From contig CM072891.1 of the NCBI GenBank assembly GCA_037013685.1, forward strand, positions 9,400,501-9,464,500: 64,000 nt of DNA. The letters are read 5' to 3'. Positions within the stretch are counted from its first letter, which is position 1; each line of letters starts with the position of its first letter. Below the pieces are notes generated by a model that was not told where the DNA came from, ran no database searches, and was given only the letters and a program-made list of their open reading frames with translations. This DNA is from Acridotheres tristis. Taxonomy: Eukaryota; Chordata; Aves; Passeriformes; Sturnidae. The position numbers were made by a program, and so were the translations under genes. Below are positions 40,201 to 52,200 of this stretch, piece after piece.

Positions 40201-43200
40201 CAGTACCTACTATTAGCACAAAATCTAATACATTTAGGGTTTTTATATGCTGGAAATTGGTGGAAACTTCAGAGTAAGCCTCACTCTACTTATGGCTTTT
40301 AAATGCACGCTACACATGCAACAAAGGTGCAAACTATTTGCACAAAATATCACATGAAGAAAGAACATGGTTGCAAAGCCTTGCCTGTAAATCAGCTTCA
40401 TTTTCAGATTCTTGTTCCAGTATGATAAAATGGTTTGAATTAAAGCTTTAAGTGTTAGCTTCCATCTCTTCTGGAGGAAATCAGTGTAGCACAGGAGAAA
40501 GGCAAAGCTAAAGGTGTCAAAAATTTCATCATTATTTAGACACATTCTTACCTTGGTTCAAGAGAACATTTTTTTTCTTTGCAGTTTCTACATGTTCGAC
40601 TGCAAAAATAGAAACAGGAAATCATTAATATTTGGGAGAAAAAGGCAAGAACACTGAAGCCTATTGCACACAATGTTATTGTCATTTTCAGCAGGGGAAG
40701 ATGCAGATTTCTAGCAGCTGGAAGAGCATCAAGAACCTTCAACTGTGAGGGGGACAGAGAAAAGGACACACACGGCTTTCCCTGTTCTGGTATTTCCTTC
40801 TAAGCATCTCTTTCTGACAGAGACAAGACCCTGCATGAGGGTGGACTTTCTACTGGTGATGAAATAAACACTACCTGTAGTCCACTTAGTCCTGTATTGT
40901 GGTTTTCAAAGTATCTCACACACACCTTTTAGTACTTGACATTGACTTTTCTTCATGAGACACCATGTACACAATTTTATTCTTATAATATAGATCTTAG
41001 GGTAGATGTCTCAACCATAACCCCCTCCATGAGCAAAACTGCTTGTCTGTACAGAAACACAGGTTACTGCAAAGCGAGGCTGAGTGGATCAGTTCTGTTT
41101 ACTTATGTCAAATAACTGTTCAGAAGGATAAAAGAACCACTGGATTACTTAAGGTGAAAACCAGATATTATTAAACATAGTTCACGGATCATTCCTGTAA
41201 AAGATGGACACTGATAAAATCCAAGCAAAGGCAATACCATAACATTTTTCATTTTTACTGAAGTAACTATCTGAAATCCTCTAGGTAAGCATGAGGGTAA
41301 ATTTAAGCAATGTAATATGCTTGTAACATCCTGCCCAAGTGATTAAAAAATTGCTAAACACAAACAAATTTTCTATCTGGACATGGTCTAGGGGAAAAAA
41401 AATCGATCAGAAATGTTCTGCAGTTTTGTCAGGTTAAAAAGCGGAAAACTAAGTATAAATTGGTGATAAACTGTTCATAATGCTTCTGAATTCCCTTGGG
41501 TTTTTCTAGGTTCATCAAAAAACTTGTGACAAGAGCTCCATAACTAATGTTTTTAGCAACATAAAGAGCACCTTGGTGTGTACATTTGAAGGTCATTAGA
41601 CAAACCCTTATTTTAAAAATTATTTGTAATTTTTCCCAAGAAAAGAATAGCAATGATGTGTAAAATGTTCTTCAGTAAAGAAACAAAATGAAGTTCATGT
41701 TTTGTGCAGGCAGGTATCTCTGCAGCAAATGAAAAGCAAATGCAGAGATTAGATACCTTAAAGAGAACATATAAAACCACACTATCCACAAGGTGGAAAG
41801 CAAACCACTTGATTAGAAGCATGAAGGATATTTAAAACAGAGATAACATTTTATGCTCATAAAAATGAGATTAAATACTTCCTCTAGAAAGAAATAAAAT
41901 ATTCCCAGTATATTACCACACCAAAAACACTCTAGCAAGAAGCAGAACCATCAGCAGATATGAATAAGAAGATGGCTGTTTCTTGCCTTTAACAGTTTAA
42001 TTGAATGGGCCAGGCTGAGAGGAATTTAAAAAGAAAAAGAATCAAATTACATTTAATTCTGTAATATTCTATTTTCGATGTTATGAACTGAAACACAGAA
42101 CATAATTTATTTTCCTGATACATGTTAATCACTGTCTTCATCACACCAATCCTTTCCATTTCAGAAAGTCTCTCCCATAAAAGCATACACTAAAGACTGA
42201 GTATGAGCAGCTCTTCAACCCTTTGAAAGCAGTATATGCCTTATTTACTGCTCAGTTTAAAAAAAAAAAAACAACAAAAATATAAATTAATAAAAAGCCA
42301 AAGGAATTGGCTTTTTGAGATGAAGGGCCCAATGAGGGCTTGAACTAAAGGGAATTTATGAACAAACCTTCTGATTTCCACAACAAATTAGCAGTGAAAG
42401 TATATTGGTAATAATTACCTTGGTTCAATCATATCCTGAAAAAAACATTCTGTGCATTGAAGCAATGATGTCGTAAAAATTATAGATTAGCTGTAAAGCA
42501 GATGTCCAAGTGAACTGAGTTAAGGGTGACAGTCTTATCTGAGGCATTTTCTTAATTGAGCAGCAATAAATTATTTTGCAGGTTTGTTGCTTGTATATCT
42601 TAATGCTCTGTATTAGTTGGCTGGCCAAAGCATTTTCTCTGACATCTTTATTTGACTACTTAAAAACTTGATGTTACTCTGTGTACAGCTTACTTTTGTC
42701 TGAATCAAATCCCTTATTTCAGACATCATCCCACAAGAGAAATTGTTTGTTCAGTTGCTTTTTTCTTAGTTTTAAACTTACCTGTGGAGAGAAGAAAGGA
42801 TATGATGTGGAGAATTGATGCAACTTCCATCCAAATTGAGCCAGTCCAAAGCTCCACAACTCAGAGTGGGTGGGGTTTCATTTATCTACAGAAAGCACAC
42901 AACATAGGACAGGAATTTAAAAAAAATCACAGCAACCCAGGAGCTTCCAAGATATCATTAGTACTTTCATTGTTAATTTTGTGTGCAAGGCTGCATAATA
43001 ACTCTCATGTGAGTTTATAATCTCACACTTCTGCTTAGTCTTTGATAATTAGTAAAATCGCTAAGTATTTGTTACTGTGCACATCTCTTTTTGCAGCTCT
43101 ATTTGAATGTGCTGCATGTTTCATTAATCAAGAAATTAAGAATGAAAACAAACAGAAGTTAAGCCCCTTATCTAGAAGTGAGTACAAAAGGATGGAAGAG

Positions 43201-46200
43201 TGGAAAGTATAAAACACGTGTAAATGAAAATCCATTTTAACCCATTTTAAATGGACCCTCGCCAATATCAGTTGTTAATATGGTTAATTCCTAAATGAGA
43301 AATCTTGGGGTTTTTTGAGTTAGGTTTTTAGTTATATTTGTCGGTCATTTTAAGAATTACCTAATTTCTTAAACATTATTGAATTAGCCAACCAAATAAT
43401 ATCTAACAGCAATTAGTTCCTGAGTTTAACACACCAAGAAACATTTTATCTATTTCTGATGTATGTAACAACTAACTGCTTTCAGAGTCAACAACACTTA
43501 AGTACTTAATCCCATAAATTTTCAATTTCTTCATTCAAGACAGTGAAATGACAGAGATGGAAGATAACTCAGAAAATTATCAAATGTGGAATGATTCTTA
43601 AATGGTCTTTTTACTGCAGCATTCTGCCTTTTTGTTTCTGACTAGAAAAAGGAAACACTAAATTATTCAAGGGATCTGCATCATCTTTTGCTAAGCACAG
43701 CTGAAGGAAGTGCTAGTGTCCTCCCACAAAAGGTTTAGTGTCATTACAGACCATTAGATAGAGGAAAGGAAGCAAGTGAATATGATGGTGAGATGAAATA
43801 TTATCTTTATCAAGCTGGCTTTTAAGAAGAAAAAATATAGGGAAAAAAAAGAAAAAAAAAAGAGAGAAAAACAGTTTTAGAACTTACTGATCTTCTTAGT
43901 CTTAAGATAGCAGCTTCTGCTGGGTGATTGAATCTAAACTTATGAGATTTGCCAAGGACAACAAGGGCACCTGTGAAACCAAAATAATTAGACATTTAAG
44001 GAGACATAATTAATCAAACTACTATAGAATAGTAGGTTAAAAATAATGTGACCAACAGCCTTCTGTAAATCACAGAACAGAGAAGTACTTTTAAAATTTG
44101 CCACTATGGAATGACAGAGTTATTGATCTGTAATATGATCTGTAATCTGTTATCAATCTGCAAACTAATCTTGGAGACGTCTGCAGACTAAACATAACTG
44201 TAAATTCCCTGTTCATAGTAAAGGCCAGCATGACTTCATGCCAAAACCACAACCAACCCACTGCTGAAAACTTGTTTTTACACTATCTTTTTAAGAATCT
44301 AGATCACTACAAGTTCCCAGAAGCTGGTGTCAGGAAAATTAATCCACAAACACCAGAGGTTTATGTCCAAAAAGGAGACAGAGGAGTCCTTTTTGCTTTA
44401 TTCGAATGAAGGGAGAGGCCATGAGACATTCCCCTGGGATCTCTCAAATTTTTGGAGGACGCAGCCTCCTTTTTATCCTATTTTCCCGTCCGCATTTCCC
44501 TCTCTCTTTCCCCATTGGCTGAGGTACTTGAGAGGCACGGACTTCTCGGAACGCCTGACACCTGAAGTTCCCCTCTAATGTATAACCCTTCCTTTTAATT
44601 TTTAATTCTTACAGAATTCATAGTTTCCCCCCCCGTTGCTTCTTTCATCTTTCGATATCCAATTTCATTTATCAGCAGTCCTACAGTTTGTTTGTAAAGG
44701 CAAATATCTCTTTCCATTCATCAATCAGTGGAATCCATCCCATTGTTTCTTTTATCTCTCAGTGCTAGTCTTATCTATAGGCTGATCCACAACTCATTTG
44801 TAAAGACAAATTCAACATTCCTCTCACTGGACTGTCTCTTTAAAGAACCTAGAAGTATGGAAGCCAAATCCATTTAATCTGAATTCATTCATCATAACCT
44901 ATGGTGCAGTGGCTGCCAGCTTCCACCTGAATACCCCGTGAAAAACCTGAAGGTTTTTTCAACCACATTATATAATTGCCAAAAAACCCTTTCAGTGGCC
45001 AGCCGTCTCAGAGTCAGTCTCCACTACTTCCCACAATAATGTCTGTGACTACAAATCTTCCCTTCTCAGAAACCTGCAGACCAGTGTTGCCAAAAGGAGG
45101 AAGAATATTGTCGCCGATGCTTCGACTTTACTTCTGCGGGCTACTTAATTTACTCGTCCCAGCTCTAGCCATGGAGCAAACCCGCTCAAGTTCCATAAAT
45201 GCTAGTTCCAAGCTGCAGCGGTGGGGCGGGCTCCTGCCCAGGAGGAAGGGGTCTCACCTTGTGACAGACGGCAGGACCCCGACACCGGGCAGCCGTTGAC
45301 GGAGCAGCGAGCGCCGGGCACGGGCCGCAGGGTCACCACCCCGCTGCGGTTCTCGATCCGACAGTGGTTCCTCTCAATCCACTGCCCCTGCAGGACTGCA
45401 GCACAGACATTCACCTCATCAGGGCTTGCCGTGCTCAGAGAGGAGCGTCAAGCACTGTTTGACACCCCAGAGGACAGTACCACGTGCAAAACAAGGAGAT
45501 TAAATGCTGACAGTAAATACCTCACCGCAGAAAAAACTTATTATTGAAACTTGTGGAGGGAGCAGAAAACGCAAAAGAAAGTTTCCCTGCATCCTCAGAA
45601 CAAGCTCCTTGGAAAATCATGGCTTAGAGATAAGAAATGGCTTGTGAAATGGTGAATACAAAAGGAATTAACTTCCCCCCCTTGGAAGACCCTCTTATCT
45701 ATCTTCAATATTAGTGGCTCATTTTCTTTTAGTATACATAGGCCAGCTTTGAATGCAAAATCCCTCAGGGATTGGTTAGAAAGTAGAATTCCCTTGGTAA
45801 TTGGTGCAAACTGTAAAACCCTCAAAAGATATAAAAACCCCTGTAAAACAATAGCCATGGGTATATGCTAGATAGGATGCCTTCATAAAATAAAACATGG
45901 ATTTGTGCCTCTCTGCATGTGCTGGTCTCTTTTCCCTGCTGGTCTGAGAGCTCACCACGAGGCAGAATTCTGTCTGGGCAAGGCTCGGGAATTTGCTCCG
46001 TCACTGAAGGCTGTGAAAGCAGTCTCAGGGATCCCAAAGGGACCCCAAAACCCCTCCAGTGACAGAAACTCACTATGGAAAACAGTGAGATTGTTTCTTC
46101 ATTTCTGGTACTGTAAGACTACATATCACTTTGTGAGCTGATGTGCATATTCTTCTATTATGTTGAATTTTCTCAATGGCACCTATTGTTTATATGTTTA

Positions 46201-49200
46201 TATGAACACTATGTTTATTGCTTATAAACTTATTGTTTATAATTCACTAATCTACTGGCAAAAAATAATCAAGCAAGCTTAACAGAACTTAACCAGAACT
46301 GAGATGCCACAGATTTTCCAATTTCAGTATAAAGTTTCGATTCTCTATCATAGTATCTAGCCCCTGAGATGGACTGCTAAAATTAAAAGCAGAAACCAAA
46401 TTAAATAAGACATTTTCTAAATAATTTGTATTTCACATCTAAAATATTCTGAACAAGTAGAGTTGAAAAGCATTTTCACTATCTTGTGATTACTTGTGCC
46501 ACTAGTTTAGGATGGAACATCTGAGAATTTGGATGTAAGGGGATGGTAGATTTAAACTCCAGTGTAGCATTTTACGAGTGAGAAGGAAATTCTGAAAAGA
46601 TCACAATTAGGTCAAGTCCACTGACTTTTTGGTCTCTTAAACAAAAAATAATCATATATTTTAGCAAACATTAATAATTAACCTCTTCTACTTACTTTCT
46701 TGAAGCTGACAAATAGAAACACTACCTAGCTATTATGCATGACAAGTGTAAACCCTTTGTTTGACCTGATCATACCACAAAATAAGTTGTAATATCATTC
46801 TCTTACCAATGTCTTGATCCTGGTCTGAGTCACTTCTTCCAATTTTGGTTGTTCCTTCCTAAAACAAGAAAAGAACTAATTTTAAAATTAGTTACAGGAA
46901 AAAAAAAGACTATATATACTTATAAAAGCTTTGGTACATCACTTTAGCAAACGCTTAAAATAAATTGCCTCTGAATGACTGAACTGTTTGAAGTAAACAC
47001 TGTGTACTCATAGTATTTCAGGCCACTGTCCTCCTTAGCGTTGTAATTCCTCTCCATCCTGCAGCTATGTCAGCTGCTATGACTCCAGTAGACAAAGTAA
47101 CCCTCAGCAGATGATGTTTGGACTGTGCTTGAGACCAATATCTCGAATATGAACACACATCCTGATGCTTTGAACTTTTACAGTCAGACTTATGTTTGCA
47201 GAAATGAGATAATTTTTTAAATAAATATCCATGCAGAAAGAGAGAATCTGCAAAACGATTATTCAATTAGCCAGGCTTTTCAAATTTAAAAGAATTTCTA
47301 ATTTGTAAGGGCACTTTATCATACATTATGAACTCTTCATCCTAAATACAAAGAACTTTTTTCTGAAACTTAAATAACATCTATGAAAAGTCTTCCTGGT
47401 GCTTATAGTATATGGGCATGTTCCCAAACCTGAAGATTCATTAACTCCAAAGAAAAGAACTGCCTAGGAACAAAAGTCTCCAGAACAAGAAGACTCGAAC
47501 CATATTATAGGTCAGCGATGGAAATGAGACAGTAGTTTCATGGTTGCCTTCAAATACCAATGAAAAAGAGTCATTTACACAATACCATAAGAAAAGACTG
47601 ACAAAAAAAAAAAAAAAGCCAATTGATTTACCATCTGTCTATTGCTTTCCATTACCAGTTCTATGCTTTTTCTTAGGAAAACAAATTAAGATAATTTCCC
47701 AGTTCTAAAGAGACGCTGTAATTGCTTATGGTAAAGTGACTGGTAAATGCAGTCTAAAATTACTATAGTGGCAAGTCTTTCAGTTATATTAAAATTAATT
47801 TGGCAGTAAACAATGTGATTTTATATTCAAATTAGAACAAATTGAATGTACTCTCTGCTCCAAGTTATTGCAAAGTCTAGATTTAAAGATCAAGCAAGAA
47901 GTAGTAACTGGAAGCCTGCAGACTGGGAAAACAGAAGCTGTGCACTGCTTCAAGGTGCCCTAGTTCTGGGAAATTATGGGTAAATCACAGTGGGTTTGTG
48001 CACTGGACAGAAAGGCAATGGTTATCACAAAGCTCCTCACGGAGCTCAGCTGTCTGAACCAGCTAACAGATCCCTCGGGCATCAGCCCTGCTGAGACTTC
48101 ATTTGCTGGAGAGGCTGAAAGCTGGATTGTGCCTCTGCTTTGAAGCAATTACCAAGTCCCATGTCAGTTCAACCTTCAGCAGAGTCAGCTGCAAAATATC
48201 CACCTGGGCTGGCCACAACTTGGAGAAAACTTATGGTCCATATGGCCTTTGACTTGTGCCACTCAATCAAGTGAATTAACAACATGTATTTTATTCAGAG
48301 AGAAGTAAACCAACTCCTAAAAGTTCTCTTTATCAGTTATCTTTTTCTTTGGCCATGAAATAGTTACTGTAATTCCAAAAGAAATTTTTTCCAAGTTGCT
48401 GAGCTAACTCTCTGGTAACACAATTTAATTCAGAAAAGTGTATTACAGCAGTATTGGCTCAGGAAATTCACAACAGCGTGCTAGTCAGTGGAATGATTCT
48501 GGGTAAGTTTAAATCTAATTAAAAATTGCAGGTGAGACCAAGGGTACAGATACAATACAAACAATTCAACTCAACCCGAGAAAACAAAATAACAATAACC
48601 ATATCCCAGAACCATACTGATTTAATTTTTAAAATGCTATTATTGAGCTAATTATTTATACTCTTTCGTAACTAAATATTGAGTATTCCACCTGAAAAAG
48701 GGAAAGATGCACAACCTGACCTGGGCACACAGCAGCATCTCCACATTTGTTGAAGCGTTTTTACATCGTTACCTCTTCTGGGTAACAATGGGTAGAATTC
48801 CTAAGGTACTTTACAGAACAATAAAGAGTAAGATTGCTTTACCCCTTCAGTTCTGGAAGTACTCCAACTTTCAAAAAAGGCTGTGAATTACACCTTTTAC
48901 TGAAACAATACACAAATTGCCTTTTTTTAAGCTATGCAAAACAGGTCAGCTAGATCACAGGAAAACATACATCTTTTATTAATGAAAGCCAGAAAATTAA
49001 GCATAGGCACAGCATCGATTAGTGCAATTAATACCATGAAATATCGGGGGAGTAAAAGAGTAACACAATACTTATTTTGCACGATCTGAAAACCGCTGCT
49101 GTGACCTCTCTCTAGAAGTACAATGTTAAGAGCTGTTATATGGTGAAACCCTAATTTGTAAGGACCCACTAATGTTTTACCTTCTTGCTGTTCAGATGAA

Positions 49201-52200
49201 GGTAACAGACACCAGAGACTAAAGGATGTAAAGCACAAAGAAAAGAAAAGGCAGCATCTAGAAGCAAAGAAAGAAGGGACAAAGATGTTAGTGTGACAGA
49301 GTAAAGAATGACTTCAGAAAGTGACCCTTCAAACCAGGTTATGCCATTGAAATGAATGCATTTAAATTAGGTGTTGTCAAAACTAGTATGGGAAAGTATT
49401 AGATCTTTCCCCAATGGTACATGACAAAAAAAACATTTAAGTAGTAGCAGTTGCTTTCAATAAATATTTATTGTTAATATAGGGTTAAGGAGTTGAAGTT
49501 TCATGTTGATCAGCACTGGACATTAATACTTGGTCCCTAATAACTACCTGGTAAAATTCCTTTGTGTTGGCATGAGAAAAATTAGCTAAATTTCTCTTTC
49601 AAAATTATAGAAGAACAGCAAGATTTCTGTTTCAAGTATTTGTTGTCATTTTTAAGAGGAATAAAAAATCCTGTGTCCTTAAACTGTCAGCTACCACAAA
49701 ATCTGGATAAAGATTTTTTATTAGTAGACAGATACATGACTTTCAACCGTATTTAAAATACTTTTTGGCAATGAGTGCACCTCTGTAGAAGTGCACATCC
49801 AACATTTCTTTCACATTAAGCAGCATCAATATTTCAGTAATTTCCATTCACTTAAACAATATTAAAAATGTTGAAGTCTGGCCTAGCATTTGTCGTATCA
49901 AAAACTAAAAACCTCTAAAACGATCTGGCCCAGCCATGCACATCATATGCCGTAATGTGCAGTAACATATATACAATGTTATAAAAGTTTCTTAGCGAAA
50001 ACCTTGCCTTAAATTAGCAGTTACACAACAAAACAGTATCAATGAGGGCAGGATTTCTATGTGATTTTCAAAAATAGCCACTCGAGCAGTATCACAAGTA
50101 ATTAACCTTCATGCTACATACGTGGTATCTGCATGGCAGATCTCTCATCGGGTTAAAAGCAACGTATAGAAGTCATTGCCAAAGTGAGATTTTGTTTCTT
50201 AAACCTTACTTCTATCTATACATATCCAAATATTTCAGTCTCAGGTATACAAATGCATAATAAAATTTGGACCAGTGGGTCTGGAATACTTTAAACACCA
50301 TCCTTTATATCTCCACATATACAAACAAATAACTGCCCTCATGCTTTGTGCACTAATTTCAATATTTTGCTTTGCTTGTAATACAATTTTGAATACTTTA
50401 CACATTCATAATACTTTCACATATTTCACGTTCAAATACTTTACATGCATTCATAAGAGGTCAAATTATATTCGTATATGAATTCTCCTTCTCCATTTCC
50501 AGTTATTTTCTGCTTTTTCTCCCCATTAAGTCTTGTGATCTGCAACCTTCATGACTTGGTAGCTGTTGTTGTAATGTCACCCTAACCACCCTCCATTTCC
50601 AAAGGAAACAAATATTTTCAAATTAAAGAGTAAAATAAGACAAGTGACCATATCTCACCCTGAGATGGTACAGCACCACTCCTGTGCTGAGGATATCATC
50701 ATCCATGGCCATTAGATGAGGTAAATTAGAATCTATTGTTACTCCAGCTTTTTCTTTGTTGATGTCCACACTGTATTCTTCCATGATGGCTTTCCTTTCT
50801 GTCCACTTATTTGTCCAGTCTTTGGTTAATTGCTCAATCTTAAAGAATAGGAAAGAGAACAGTTTCACTTACTAAGCAGGCTAATTTTTCTTTTTGATCA
50901 TGCTAAAAAATTATTTTGCCTGTCTTTGGGCAAAACTTAAAGTCTGAAAAACCTTTCCAGTTAGCAGGGATCAAATATTCTCAGTAATTTTGGTAAGTGT
51001 ACAAGAATTCCATTTGAATAAATTGGAGTTTATGTTAGAAGACAGAGACTGTGTATGATGAATTGCTGTGATATATCTTGAGACAGCTTTCAAACAAGAG
51101 GTAGATTGTGCAGGCTTAGTGATGCACAATGGACTGTGTCCCATTAAGGACACGAGACTTTTGTCACAAACTGGTAGAGCACACTCAACATGAATTAAGG
51201 ACAGCAGTTTCCTGCATCTGCAGAGCAAAAAGGAAAGGATTAACACAAAAGAGTTTTCACTGTAGTTTCACAACTCCAGCAATGCCATCCCCCTGGCCTA
51301 GTGGAGCAGGGGGTAGTTACAGCATCAGGTAAATCATACACACCTTCATTTCATTCTGAAGGACCAGCTCAGTCAGATTGCCATCCCTGTCATCACTCCA
51401 AGAGGGGCTGGAATTTCTCTGTACAAACAACAGCCACCAAGATCTAAATGTTAGTTTTCTTACTCACAACTGGCAGGCATGCTCTTTCACTCTCCAGCAT
51501 TTCAAGGTGATGAAGTCAAGAGAAGGAAAGACAAAATACACATGCAGCATTCCAGCATCTAGCCTACATCTCTCTACCTATTGCATGCAATTTTTTTGGC
51601 ATAAAGAACTGGTGAAAAGGCAACAACTGAGAGATAGTTCTGTGTGAATAAATCCTGAAGTGTGGTTTCTGTCTCTCTCAGCAAAACATTCTCTCCATGG
51701 CTTGGAAAACCAAGTCACTATTATTATTCTAACAGAGAAAAACACCAGCAATATCAGCTGTATTGTGAGGGCTTACAGGTGTTCACAACTCTTTTGGGAG
51801 GAGAGAGTATGCAGGAAGTATGAAACATCAATTAATCTCTTGAAGCTTCCCTACCCCTAAAAATAAATTATTTCTGTTTTATGATATTTCTGAACAGGTA
51901 AACCATCAATGAAAGACAGGCAAGGAAATCCTTTTGAATCATTACATGGCTACAGGTTCAGCAGTGCAGTGACAGAAAGAGCAGAAGTGACAGAAAGAGC
52001 AGAAGTGACAGAAAAGCAGTTAACCTTTTAATTGCAAAATCACCTGGAGAACAGTTTCATTTTTCTCCAGTTACAATAAACATGGAAAGATAAACAGATG
52101 AGATTAAAATAAGCTACCTAAGGTAACACAAAAGCTCCAACAGGGAAATGTTGCTACATACCAGTTCAAAGCTCATCAGCATAGCTTTCAACCTATCAAT

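Noticed and set aside
42419..42435. 17-nt exon-like sequence with acceptor ttttttcag and donor CCAAG|gtaatt on the minus strand
   Set aside because: In frame with exon 42782-42885 it creates a stop (AG|G ATA TGA), and 17 nt would break the otherwise perfect phase chain.
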